Positions 51,571 to 60,572 of a stretch of DNA of 64,000 nucleotides are shown here, piece after piece. The notes beneath the pieces were generated by a model. That model was not told the DNA's origin. It was given only the letters and a program-made list of their open reading frames with translations, and ran no database searches. Both the position numbers and the translations under genes were made by a program. The stretch covers positions 2,046,001 to 2,110,000 of the forward strand of contig OZ271831.1 of assembly GCA_965601455.1 (NCBI GenBank). The letters are read 5' to 3'. Source of the DNA: JANQEU01 sp965601455 (GTDB taxonomy: Bacteria > Bacteroidota > Bacteroidia > Cytophagales > Cyclobacteriaceae). How positions within the stretch are numbered: the first letter of the stretch is position 1; each line of letters begins with the position of its first letter.

Positions 51571-52917
51571 TTGAAAGTGTCTGAGTTCATATCACTAGGC
51601 TTGAAGTTGGTAATCATCCTGCTAATTTCTTTTCCCGTGTCAATAAATGCACAAATCAAGGTTATACTGGATACTGATCCCTCTTACGACCCGGATGATG
51701 CAGGTTGTATGGCAATGTTGCATGTGATGGCAAACAATGATGAATGTGATATTCTCGGAATTATCAATTCTACGAATCACAAGGACTCTCCTTTAGCAAT
51801 TAGTGCTATCAATCATTTCTATAATCGAAAAGCCATACCTGTAGGTGATTATAAGGGCTACCAAGAGAAAATTGATGCTCCTGAAAATACCTATGATGGT
51901 GCGATAGCACTTGAATACCCAAGAGAGCTAGGCTCATGGGGAGAATCAACCGATGGAGTAGCCCTCTATCGAGAAATTCTGGCCTCTGCTGAAGATACTA
52001 GTATCACTATTGTAATTATTGGAACGATGCATAATTTTTACAGTCTTCTGATTTCAGAACCAGATTTATTTAGTAGTCTTTCCGGAAAATCTCTGGTGGC
52101 AAAAAAGGTTAAGCAAGTTGTAACGATGGGAGGTAATTTTATCGACGGAAAGGGACTTGATCGGACCAATTGGGGTGGAGCGGAGGAGCTTTGCAGTTAT
52201 ACTGACTGGTCATGTGTAAGAGAAGAGCGAAATCGAATGTGTCGATTTGTTATAAAGAACTGCCCTGCACCGTTTGTGGCCTCAGGTTGGGAAGTAGGCT
52301 GTGGAGATTATTATAACGCTGGTTACGGAAATGTAATGACCGGCCAGGGTCTTAAGCAACTAATGCCTGATCATATTATCAGAAGAAGCTATGAATATCA
52401 TTTCCAATGGAGGGGAGGATCGGAAGATATTAGTCGTCATAGTAACGATCAATGTGCGTTGCACTTCGCCATTCGCGGGGAATCTGACAATTATGTTGCG
52501 AAAGTTGATGGAGACATTAATCTGTCTGAAAAAGGAGTATGTACATGGACACAAACCTCTGATGGAATACAGGGTTACATTCAAAAAGCGCGAAATAAAG
52601 ATTTGATTGCTGCCGAAATTGAGTTCTTGATGATGGGAGAGGTGATGAAGGAAGATATAACACCACCCACGAAACCCGATAAATTGCGTATGATTGACCG
52701 CCCGGATGGAACTCGATTGGTTACCTGGAATCGGTCAGAAGATAATACTCCCGGCAGTTGGGTTGTAGGATATGATATCTACGTTGACGGAACCTGGACA
52801 ACAAGAACTTATGGAACCAGGTATTCCGGTACGTTCGACGGTGGACATCTTACTGTAGAGGCAATTAATGTAAATGGTGTTAGTAGTGAATCAGTAACGA
52901 TTCAGATAGCAGACTAA
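51571..52917 (+). CDS. Nucleoside hydrolase-like secreted protein B with C-terminal FN3-like domain
   Basis: A 448-residue protein that starts at a TTG three bases after the previous stop; no ATG is in frame before the signal peptide (ISLGLKLVIILLISFPVSINAQ). The loop DTDPSYDPDDAGCMAML and the later IVIIGTMHNFYSLL, VTMGGNFIDGK and ASGWEVGCGDYY repeat the order of protein A. About 90 extra residues at the C-terminus (PTKPDKLRMIDRPDGTRLVTWNRSEDNTPGSWVVGYDIYVDG) look like a fibronectin type III domain. The last four bases overlap the convergent LytTR gene. Confidence 0.83.
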   Translation: MKVSEFISLGLKLVIILLISFPVSINAQIKVILDTDPSYDPDDAGCMAMLHVMANNDECDILGIINSTNHKDSPLAISAINHFYNRKAIPVGDYKGYQEKIDAPENTYDGAIALEYPRELGSWGESTDGVALYREILASAEDTSITIVIIGTMHNFYSLLISEPDLFSSLSGKSLVAKKVKQVVTMGGNFIDGKGLDRTNWGGAEELCSYTDWSCVREERNRMCRFVIKNCPAPFVASGWEVGCGDYYNAGYGNVMTGQGLKQLMPDHIIRRSYEYHFQWRGGSEDISRHSNDQCALHFAIRGESDNYVAKVDGDINLSEKGVCTWTQTSDGIQGYIQKARNKDLIAAEIEFLMMGEVMKEDITPPTKPDKLRMIDRPDGTRLVTWNRSEDNTPGSWVVGYDIYVDGTWTTRTYGTRYSGTFDGGHLTVEAINVNGVSSESVTIQIAD

Positions 52918-53678
52918 TCCTTCAGCCAACTACGAATTTCTGGTTGAAAAGACCGACTACTCACAATCTTATCGCCATTTAGAAGTTGGAATTCGTACGT
53001 ACTATTTCGTAAATACTTCCAGCTCTGGATACGTTCTTCGTTGATTAGATACGAACGATGGACCTGTCGAAAGTAAGGGGGTAATTGACTGATAATGGTT
53101 TTAATCGTTAACCTTCGAGTGTGAATCGATTTTTGGGTTATAAATCGCAATAATTCAGAATCAGATTTTATGTATAGTACCTCATCGAATTTTACCTCCT
53201 TAATCAAACCTTTTTCCTTGAAGGTAATACTTTGCATACCTGACCAGGAAGTCTTTCGGTGACTTTCCCAAAGCCGCTCAATTTGACTATTGAAAGTTGC
53301 TTTTTCAATTATTTCAAATTGATCTAATGCACGTCTTATAACTATATCAAGATCCTTGTAAACAAAGGGTTTAAGAATGTAACTAAAGGCTGCAAGTTCA
53401 AAAGCGGCAACCGCGTATTCGTTGTAGGCTGTGATGAAAATAATGAATGGATGAAGATCCATCCTGACAAGTTCACGAGCAGCTTCAACTCCGCTAATCC
53501 CTGGCATTTCAATGTCCATAAGGATAATATCCGGAACGCGCAATTGACAAAAATTAATAACCTCCTGACCATTTTTTAGGCTTCCTATTAATTCCAGGGA
53601 ATTATGACTTTCAACATATCGCTCTAGATATGATAGAGCATTCAATTCATCATCAGCTACCAGAACCGTATGTCTCAT
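52914..53678 (-). CDS. LytTR response regulator
   Basis: A 254-residue protein with a receiver domain (acidic pair Asp9-Asp10, phosphoacceptor Asp55 in PDIILMDIEMPG, and AFSYILKPF with the conserved Lys) and a C-terminal LytTR DNA-binding domain at about residues 150-250 (LYIKSDSELLRF, RRLTIKTIISQLPPYFRQVHRSYLIN). It is the partner of the kinase gene immediately upstream, with which it overlaps by 4 bases. Target promoters are unknown; the divergent secreted-protein gene at 54865 is the nearest candidate. Confidence 0.93.
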   Translation of the reverse strand: MRHTVLVADDELNALSYLERYVESHNSLELIGSLKNGQEVINFCQLRVPDIILMDIEMPGISGVEAARELVRMDLHPFIIFITAYNEYAVAAFELAAFSYILKPFVYKDLDIVIRRALDQFEIIEKATFNSQIERLWESHRKTSWSGMQSITFKEKGLIKEVKFDEVLYIKSDSELLRFITQKSIHTRRLTIKTIISQLPPYFRQVHRSYLINEERIQSWKYLRNSTYEFQLLNGDKIVSSRSFQPEIRSWLKD

Positions 53679-54622
53679 CGTGGAAGAATTATTTCTGCTT
53701 TAAATGTTCCTATACCTTCTGACAAAATGAGTTTAGCACTTTCTCCATAGTACATGTCAAGCCTTCTTTTTAGATTATCTATGCCTGTTCCGGAATATTC
53801 ATCTGATTTCTCGGATGCCGCGACTTCATTTTCCACCATAATGCTGATGTTGTCCGGAATCACTTTAACTGTGATCTTAACAGTAGTTTCAGAAACAATT
53901 TTTGAAACCCCATGTTTTAGTGCATTCTCAACAAGAGGTTGCATAATCATTGTAGGAATACGGAAGTCGTGGCATTCTTCTCCCACGTCAAAGCTAATTT
54001 CCAGCCGGTCTTTGAAACGCTCTGTTTCAATATCCAGGTAATGCTTAACAAACGCTACTTCTTCTTTTACTGAATGCCAATCTTGCTCGTTTAATATCAG
54101 CAGTTGTCTAAGCAGGTTACTAAGCTCCACGGTCATATCTCTTGCCTTTTCGTCGTCATGTCCAATTTGACTGGTAATGGAATGCATGGCATTAAAAAGA
54201 AAATGTGGATTCAGTTGATTCTTGAGAGACTGTAATCTCGCAGAATTCAATTCCGCCTTTCTTTCTGCTAATTCTACTTTTTGGTTTGAAAATGTCTTTT
54301 GTTGATTTAGCCATAGTATCAGGGCAATAAGCAGACCGAGATCAATCATGCGGCTAAAAATTGAGGGAATAAAGAATTGCTGAAGCTCAAACATCGTGGG
54401 AAGTAAAGGGAGGCCCAGCAGAGTATACCTGAGGAAATATAAAATGAGGTTAGATCCAAGCCATTGTGCAAGAACAATGACAGGGAAATACAAAATTAGC
54501 TTTCGATAGAATTCTTTTTTAGATCTGGATTGAATGTGATGGATCCAATGAAATAGCCAAGGGAATAACAAAATCCACACACCATAATTGGATATAAGAA
54601 ATAGCAGATGATTACCATCCAA
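53675..54622 (-). CDS. LytS/YehU-type sensor histidine kinase
   Basis: A 315-residue membrane kinase. Four hydrophobic segments lie before the kinase core, which has the His box LKNQLNPHFLFNAMHSITSQIG, followed by IPTMIMQPLVENALKHGVSK and the GTGIDNLKRRL ATP-lid motif. No ATG is in frame at the N-terminus; the start shown is TTG 54620-54622, and the frame remains open upstream to about 54749 with a hydrophobic stretch, so a longer form from another rare codon is possible. Its stop overlaps the response regulator start (ATGA). Confidence 0.9.
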   Translation of the reverse strand: MDGNHLLFLISNYGVWILLFPWLFHWIHHIQSRSKKEFYRKLILYFPVIVLAQWLGSNLILYFLRYTLLGLPLLPTMFELQQFFIPSIFSRMIDLGLLIALILWLNQQKTFSNQKVELAERKAELNSARLQSLKNQLNPHFLFNAMHSITSQIGHDDEKARDMTVELSNLLRQLLILNEQDWHSVKEEVAFVKHYLDIETERFKDRLEISFDVGEECHDFRIPTMIMQPLVENALKHGVSKIVSETTVKITVKVIPDNISIMVENEVAASEKSDEYSGTGIDNLKRRLDMYYGESAKLILSEGIGTFKAEIILPR

Positions 54623-54864
54623 AACGAAACCGCTTTGAGCCCAAAAGGCGAAGGTTATCAGTATTCCAATGGAAAAAACCTGACTAAACTTGACGGGTAA
54701 ATGGTGGTATGATAAAAATCGATTGATCCAGCTAATATACGATTACATTTCTGTGTGGATAACCCATGAAATTGTCATTCGTTGCAAGAATTGCCATCTG
54801 TTGCAATCATTCGATCATCTGTAGTCAGTGGACGTATTGCTGATAAAACTAAAATCAACAACAG

Positions 54865-55692
54865 ATGAAACGAACAACACTAATTGTATGCATGGTAATG
54901 ATCTCGGGGTCATTACTAGCCAAAGGGCCTACTTACTCTTCACCTGAATCTCAGTCTATCATTGAAAAGATGATTAATGCGCATGGAGGTTATGATCGAT
55001 GGCAACAGATCAAAACGCTTTCATTTTCCAGTGCAATGCACAGTGAATCTTTAGGTTTTCTGCGGTTCTGGATTAAAAATCAAACCGTCGATATGTCGAA
55101 TCGGAGAACATATCAAGATTGGCCACTAGTGGGCTCTCAGCTGGCATTTAATGGAGAAAAAGTTTGGTCGATGGATTGGAGGGTAGGAAATCCGCCAAGT
55201 CATCAACACTCCGTATTCTTCTATTATTTGAATTTGCCCTGGCTCACGCAAGATGATCATGTTATTTTGGGTGAGCCGGAATTAGTGGAGCATCAGGCAT
55301 TCGATAATCCAGTCCATAAAGTTCAAATGAGTTACTCTGATGTACCAACAGTAGGAAAGTCTCAAAAAGATACTTACACACTTTACATAGACTCCAAATC
55401 ATTCTTGCTGGTAGGTTATGAGTATTCTATAGGCTATGGACCACTGCTTGATGTAGTCGGTGTACCAAAAGATCAGGAAGTTTTCGGGCCAGTACTTCGA
55501 AAGAATAACTATTTCGGTGAAATCGATGGACTTAAGTTCCCTCTACTGTTTACTACACATGCGGTTGATATGTCTGCCCAGTACGGGGATCATGCTATTT
55601 ATAACGTGAGTCTTGATGAAGAATTTGATGAAAATAGGATGATCCCTCCATCGAATGCCGTGTTTGATCCGGCAAAAGACATTAGAAAATAA
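54865..55692 (+). CDS. Secreted protein of unknown function, LolA-like or DUF6503-like
   Basis: A 275-residue protein with a signal peptide (LIVCMVMISGSLLAKG). The segment SIIEKMINAHGGYDRWQQIKTLSFSSAMHSES resembles the start of DUF6503-type proteins, which have a LolA-like half-barrel. Later beta segments (YTLYIDSKSFLLVGYEYSI, GEIDGLKFPLLFTTHAVD) agree with this. Substrate unknown. It is divergent from the LytS gene and is followed by a terminator. Confidence 0.75.
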   Translation: MKRTTLIVCMVMISGSLLAKGPTYSSPESQSIIEKMINAHGGYDRWQQIKTLSFSSAMHSESLGFLRFWIKNQTVDMSNRRTYQDWPLVGSQLAFNGEKVWSMDWRVGNPPSHQHSVFFYYLNLPWLTQDDHVILGEPELVEHQAFDNPVHKVQMSYSDVPTVGKSQKDTYTLYIDSKSFLLVGYEYSIGYGPLLDVVGVPKDQEVFGPVLRKNNYFGEIDGLKFPLLFTTHAVDMSAQYGDHAIYNVSLDEEFDENRMIPPSNAVFDPAKDIRK

Positions 55693-55703
55693 ATAATTAG
55701 AAT

Positions 55704-55739
55704 GCGCCTGCCATATTCAATCCGGCAGGCGCCCTTTTC
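55704..55739 (+). terminator. Rho-independent terminator
   Basis: GCGCCTGCC at 55704-55712 pairs exactly with GGCAGGCGC at 55724-55732, with CCTTTTC after it. It ends the secreted-protein transcript 12 bases after the stop. The loop is 11 bases. Confidence 0.85.
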
Positions 55740-55748
55740 AGATACCGA

Positions 55749-56384
55749 ATGAAAACTCAAAAGATACTATCATCCGCTTTGTTGTTAGTTGTAATCGGAT
55801 GCCTATTTACCTTGAAGGGTATCCCTTATTTATCCACGGCGGTATCAGCAGCTTTAGTGCTGATATATATTACTCAGTCTAATGGGATAAAGTACCTACG
55901 ATTAAATGCATTTGAAAATTGGAAGCAGAATATAGTCATTGCGCTTTCCGCATCAGTTGTTTTATTCCTGGTTTGCACTTTTTTAATTGCTCCACTATTG
56001 GAAGACTGGACCGGATTACCCATTGAACATGGGCCATTCAGGCAGCTTGAAGGCAATGTCTATTTCTACCTTCTCAGTCTGGCAATTGCATGGGTGATGG
56101 GCGGCTTTGTCGAAGAACTGGTTTTTCGAGGGTTCATGTTTAACCAATTGAATTTAATAATCCCAGGGAACCCGGGTAAGGTATTTGCTTTGATCTTCAC
56201 CTCTGTTTTATTTGGATACCTTCATACTTATCAGGGACTTACAGGTCAACTTTTAACAGGTTTTTTTGGGTTGATGCTAGCTTTTACCTATTTGTTGAGC
56301 AATCGGAACCTGTGGATTAATGTAGTTATTCATGGAAGTATAAATACGATAAGTTTAACCGGGATATTCCTGGGTTGGCTCTAA
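55749..56384 (+). CDS. CPBP family intramembrane metalloprotease
   Basis: A 211-residue protein with about six membrane segments. The active-site motifs of the CPBP (Abi) family are present: E-E-x-x-x-R in FVEELVFRGFMFNQL, F-x-x-x-H in LFGYLHTYQG, and H in NVVIHGSINT. Members act as Rce1-like proteases or in bacteriocin immunity. Its start lies 10 bases after the terminator at 55704-55739. It ends 10 bases from the convergent permease gene. Confidence 0.9.
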   Translation: MKTQKILSSALLLVVIGCLFTLKGIPYLSTAVSAALVLIYITQSNGIKYLRLNAFENWKQNIVIALSASVVLFLVCTFLIAPLLEDWTGLPIEHGPFRQLEGNVYFYLLSLAIAWVMGGFVEELVFRGFMFNQLNLIIPGNPGKVFALIFTSVLFGYLHTYQGLTGQLLTGFFGLMLAFTYLLSNRNLWINVVIHGSINTISLTGIFLGWL

Positions 56385-56393
56385 GGAGAATAA

Positions 56394-58964
56394 TTATTCC
56401 AATCGCAGTTGTTCAGTAGGATTCATCCTGCTGGTTTTCATTACCTGATAGGCCACGGTGGCAACCAGGATCAGTATAACCGTTACTGTTGCCTGAACAA
56501 AATGAATAATCTCAGGTTCCAGGTGGTAGGCATAAATGATATCAAACACCAAACCGAATACATATGTCGAACCTGCAAGACCAGCCACAGCAGCAATACC
56601 CACCATCCAATATAAGTCTTGTCCCAGAAGGTTAGCTATCGTGGACTGAGAGGCACCAAGGACTTTTCTTATCCCAAACTCTTTACTTCTGCGTTGTACC
56701 TTCAACGAAATCAGAGTGTACAATCCGAGTATGGATATCAAAATCGTAATTATTCCAACGAATGAGTTAATCTTGATCATCACCACATTGAGTTCCCGGA
56801 TGGGCTTCATTACTCTGCTTTGAGGAAATCCAGTGTATAGTTCCTGTGGAAACACTTCATACCAAAGGGTTTCGAGAACTCGGTTTGCTTCGTCAGCAGA
56901 TCCTGTCACCTTCACGGCTGCATTTCGATAGGAGTCCGGTGGTATTAATTTGATTACCGTTGGAGTGATTTTGCCTTCTTCAAGGACAATTGATCTAAGA
57001 TTAAAATTATCAACGATACCAACGACCTTGTACCGATTCCCGTCCAATGAAATTGTGGTATGAAGAAGATCTTTACCTAGTCTGTCCTGAAGCATCGCAT
57101 TGATTACTACCTCGTTTGCATTCTCGTTAGAACCTTCAAAAAAGTTACCCTCCCTTAATCGAAGTCCCATGGTCTCGGGATAACCTTTACCGGCTCGAAC
57201 TACAGATACCGTATGGTCGATGCTTTCATCAGTAAGAATTTCGGTTTCGGATGAGTACCCAATAATGTTTTGTACTCCTGAAACCCTTTCAACCAGAGGG
57301 TTTTGAAAAAGATGATCTTCTAAAACCTGGTACTGTTCTGGACGATTCAAGGGAATTACAATCGACTGATCCACTTCATATCCTCTATCCAAGGTTTCCT
57401 GGTAATAGGAATTATCTATCAACAGGTACCATCCAAATAGATTGTAAAAGCATAAAGCAAATTGGAAGGTCAATAAGAAAGCCATCAGCTGATTTTTGTT
57501 GGTCAATGTCAGTGACTTACTAAATATCTTCAAGGCGGAGAATCTTGAAACATAGAAGGAAGGATAAGCAGCCGCCAAAAGGCCGACCACACTGATAATG
57601 ACAAAACTGTAAATCAGGATATCTGAGATGGGGACGGTGTCCAATTGAATCAACTCACGCTGGAAGAGAGCATTGTATTCAGGTATCAAAAATATCGAAA
57701 TGACAAAGGAAAAAAGAACCGCCAATGCTATCATAAAGGTATTCTCCATAAGGAATTGAGTCATGGTGGTTTTTCTATTTCCACCTAGAATTTTTCTGAC
57801 AGCAATTTCTTTCAGCCTTTTACCCGAAAGCGCGATGCTAGTGTTTATAAAATTGAAACAGGCAAGCAAAAGCACGGCAAGTGCAGATCCAGCAATACCC
57901 ATGACAGAAGAGGGGTGAAGGTGTATACCGAATTGGCGCCCATACAATAGGTGTTCAAAAGCAGGCCATGAAAAAATATCGTCTAATCGGAAAGAGGAAA
58001 TCTCTAAATCGGTGATATTGGTATTTCTGACATTCAAAAGGCTACCTAATTCGGCATTGGCACGGTTCAATTCTTCTTCTGTGGAAGCCACGATGAAAGT
58101 GGCATCAACCATGGTCTTCCAGTCCTGCTTGTCTATTTCAAAATAATCAATGAATGCTTCCAGAGAAACGAATGCAGACTGGTTAAAACTTATGTTAGTT
58201 GGGGGTTTTTGATATACATCCTTTACCTGGAAAGTTGCCTCTTTCAGATTTGGGAAACTGACTTTGACCAATTCACCTATTGGATATAGGTCATCAAATA
58301 AACGCGAGGCCAGTTCCTCCGATAAAATAATCTGATTACCCTTGGGGGCTTTGATGGCTTCTTCGTTTATACTTCGAAATTCAAAATAAGAAAGAAACTC
58401 TGGATCTGTAAAAGCAATTTGAGACCTTAACATACGGTCTTTTTCACCTAAAGTCAGACTTTTACTCAAGTATCGAAAGGCTTCAACTTCCGCACTTTTT
58501 AGGTTTGGTGCAAGTCGCATGGAGGTCACGCCGAGTGTTGATTCACCCATCCGCTCCCCATGAATTTTATAAACGTTATCAGCCTCTTTAAAATAAGTAT
58601 TAAAGGTGCCGTTGAACTGGTAATTGAAATAGGCAATGGTGCATACCGATAGAGCTAGAGCAAGTCCTAAGACATTAGCAAATACATAAAATGGATTCAG
58701 TTTTACGGCCCTTAGTGAGGTTTTGATATAGTTTTTGGAGAGTAGCATAGCGTGTGTAGGTATAATTTGTAGTGAACGAATAACCGAAGGCCGCACCATC
58801 TTAATTATTTCCAGGCGGTATCTTCTTTTTGCATATCCAGTCCCTCGATTTTCACAGTCTTCGTAGAAGCCTTCCTCCAGATCACCCAATAGCTCTTCCA
58901 GATATTCAGCATGACAAAACCATTTAAATAATCGAGTCCAGAATTTTGGAGGTGATACAGGCAT
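56394..58964 (-). CDS. FtsX/MacB-type ABC permease with prefix domain (unit 3)
   Basis: From ATG 58964 the product is 856 residues; that ATG overlaps the PadR stop by one base, so coupling is tight. The prefix domain is of the prefix-2 kind (FKWFCHAEYLEELLGDLEEGFYED). TM1, a MacB-like periplasmic domain, the FtsX signature LKEIAVRKILGGNRK and a second signature SKEFGIRKVLGASQS follow. Both modules look intact. No ATPase is encoded near it. Confidence 0.92.
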   Translation of the reverse strand: MPVSPPKFWTRLFKWFCHAEYLEELLGDLEEGFYEDCENRGTGYAKRRYRLEIIKMVRPSVIRSLQIIPTHAMLLSKNYIKTSLRAVKLNPFYVFANVLGLALALSVCTIAYFNYQFNGTFNTYFKEADNVYKIHGERMGESTLGVTSMRLAPNLKSAEVEAFRYLSKSLTLGEKDRMLRSQIAFTDPEFLSYFEFRSINEEAIKAPKGNQIILSEELASRLFDDLYPIGELVKVSFPNLKEATFQVKDVYQKPPTNISFNQSAFVSLEAFIDYFEIDKQDWKTMVDATFIVASTEEELNRANAELGSLLNVRNTNITDLEISSFRLDDIFSWPAFEHLLYGRQFGIHLHPSSVMGIAGSALAVLLLACFNFINTSIALSGKRLKEIAVRKILGGNRKTTMTQFLMENTFMIALAVLFSFVISIFLIPEYNALFQRELIQLDTVPISDILIYSFVIISVVGLLAAAYPSFYVSRFSALKIFSKSLTLTNKNQLMAFLLTFQFALCFYNLFGWYLLIDNSYYQETLDRGYEVDQSIVIPLNRPEQYQVLEDHLFQNPLVERVSGVQNIIGYSSETEILTDESIDHTVSVVRAGKGYPETMGLRLREGNFFEGSNENANEVVINAMLQDRLGKDLLHTTISLDGNRYKVVGIVDNFNLRSIVLEEGKITPTVIKLIPPDSYRNAAVKVTGSADEANRVLETLWYEVFPQELYTGFPQSRVMKPIRELNVVMIKINSFVGIITILISILGLYTLISLKVQRRSKEFGIRKVLGASQSTIANLLGQDLYWMVGIAAVAGLAGSTYVFGLVFDIIYAYHLEPEIIHFVQATVTVILILVATVAYQVMKTSRMNPTEQLRLE

Positions 58965-59287
58965 TAGATGCTCATTTTCGGAACCAGACTCCACATTTCT
59001 TCACGAAGCTCCCGAGCCTGGTTCAAGGCCGTTTTGCCAGCACTAGTCAGATTGTAAAATCTTTTTCTTCTCCCACCTCTCTCAGCGGTAGCACCCCCAT
59101 AGTGTGATTCAAGAAACCCTTTTTCTTCTAGTCTCATAAGAGCCGTATGGAGAGCGCCTCTGCTCAGTTCACGATTTAGTCGCTTATTAATTTCCTTTTG
59201 GATCATTAAACCATAAGCCTGATCACCCAGGATTAATATGGAAAGCATTACGATTTCCTGAAATTCACCAAGATTAGTTCCTTTCAT
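58964..59287 (-). CDS. PadR family transcriptional regulator (unit 3)
   Basis: A 107-residue winged-helix protein: FQEIVMLSILILGDQAYGLMIQKEINKRLNRELSRGALHTALMRLEEKGFLESHYGGATAERGGRRKRFYNLTSAGKTALN. The ERGGRRKR wing is shared with the regulators of units 2 and 4, which suggests recent relationship. The gene is directly before its permease. A 7 bp inverted repeat lies at its start. Confidence 0.94.
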   Translation of the reverse strand: MKGTNLGEFQEIVMLSILILGDQAYGLMIQKEINKRLNRELSRGALHTALMRLEEKGFLESHYGGATAERGGRRKRFYNLTSAGKTALNQARELREEMWSLVPKMSI

Positions 59288-59288
59288 A

Positions 59289-59319
59289 GTTTGGTTTGTT
59301 TCTTATATGAAGACCAAAC
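59289..59319. promoter_or_regulatory. Inverted repeat at the PadR gene 3 start (candidate operator)
   Basis: GTTTGGT at 59289-59295 and its exact reverse complement ACCAAAC at 59313-59319 flank a 17 base spacer directly upstream of the PadR start at 59287. Position and symmetry fit PadR autoregulation. This is not shown by the sequence alone. Confidence 0.45.
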
Positions 59320-59421
59320 GTAGTTAAAATGTATTTGTTTCACAAATGAAGACAAAATGAATTTCAAAATGTTCAGAAGTATTTATTCACATTAAGATTC
59401 AATTATTGTGTCAAACCTCGA

Positions 59422-60189
59422 TCACTGATTAAATACAGAAAGTTGAGAAATTGGAATGCTCAAAATTCTATGGCCATCTGTATAGTGCAATTTTTCATTA
59501 TGGACGAATGCACTCCAGCCATAAGTGATCTCCTCGATAATCCTGGGCTTAGCCCATACCACTTTCTCCTGAACACCAATGTTTTCAGAATACATAATTC
59601 CTTGTTGTTGAGGGTCACCTTCCTTGTAACGGGTGAAAAGTAGATACTCCAGGTCATGATCAACGTAAGGACTGAACTCAGTATGAATCGTATTTAAGCC
59701 GGCAATCGTAGAATCCACTTTCAATGAATTTTCAACCAATGTACCGACGGCTAAGTCTCCACCATTTTCTTCTATATAGAAATAAATAATGGACTCATCA
59801 AACCAATGGAAATATCCAATTTGATTCTGGTTTTTGATTCTTAGCTCAATAGGGGTGCCCCACGTTTCACCCTTCCTTGTAGACATGAATGTTGTTTTTT
59901 CATCACCGTTCCTAGTATATATTATTTGATAACCAGATGGAGAAATAGCTCCATTATATAAGGAATCAATGGGAGGAATGGATTGAAGTTCCCCATTCGT
60001 AAAAAGGTAAGGAAATTGAACATCCCAGTCCTGATACAAGGTAAGGAAAAGTGTATCACCACCAGAAGTAAAGGAAAATGTGTTTATCGCTTCTTCCTCA
60101 CCGAGCCCCGGTATCTCAAATACTTGGATTTGACAGAAAGAAACTGTTGATAGAAAGACAAACAGCGCAATGATCACAATTGATTTCAT
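59422..60189 (-). CDS. Secreted beta-propeller-like protein of unknown function
   Basis: A 255-residue protein with a signal peptide (SIVIIALFVFLSTVSFCQ). The mature part consists of beta repeats resembling PD40/TolB-type propeller blades (INTFSFTSGGDTLFLTLY, AISPSGYQIIYTRNGD, EFSPYVDHDLEYLLFTRYKEGD). No enzyme motif is seen. It lies between PadR-permease units 3 and 4 and is divergent from unit 4. It could be the extracytoplasmic partner of one of the permeases, but this is only positional. Confidence 0.7.
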   Translation of the reverse strand: MKSIVIIALFVFLSTVSFCQIQVFEIPGLGEEEAINTFSFTSGGDTLFLTLYQDWDVQFPYLFTNGELQSIPPIDSLYNGAISPSGYQIIYTRNGDEKTTFMSTRKGETWGTPIELRIKNQNQIGYFHWFDESIIYFYIEENGGDLAVGTLVENSLKVDSTIAGLNTIHTEFSPYVDHDLEYLLFTRYKEGDPQQQGIMYSENIGVQEKVVWAKPRIIEEITYGWSAFVHNEKLHYTDGHRILSIPISQLSVFNQ

Positions 60190-60257
60190 GGAAAAAAGGA
60201 TTACATCTACAAGTGTTAAAATAATTAATTATATTTGATTCTACAAATATTGAAGAA

Positions 60258-60572
60258 ATGCTACAACTTGGTTATTTGGAAGAAACAATCTTGCTAATAC
60301 TATTGAAAATGGATGGACAGGCTTACGGATTCTCAGTATCCGAGGAGTACAAAAATCACACTAAAAAATCCATCTCCATCAGTGCAGTTCACACCGTGCT
60401 TTCCAGATTGGAAAAAAAGGGACTTATCATTTCCCAGATGGGTGGAGCAACAGAAGAACGCGGCGGACGGAGAAAAAGAATATTTAGTCCGACTCCGGAA
60501 GGTAAGCATGTGATTTCCGAAATTAAGAACTCAAGACAATCACTTTGGGCTCAGATTCCAGATCTGTCATGA
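60258..60572 (+). CDS. PadR family transcriptional regulator (unit 4)
   Basis: A 104-residue winged-helix protein: LEETILLILLKMDGQAYGFSVSEEYKN, ISISAVHTVLSRLEKKGLI, ERGGRRKRIFSPTPEGK. It is most like the unit 2 regulator in length and recognition region (HTVLSRLEKKG versus HVVLKRMEKKG). Its last four bases overlap the permease start (ATGA), so both are made together. Confidence 0.94.
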   Translation: MLQLGYLEETILLILLKMDGQAYGFSVSEEYKNHTKKSISISAVHTVLSRLEKKGLIISQMGGATEERGGRRKRIFSPTPEGKHVISEIKNSRQSLWAQIPDLS

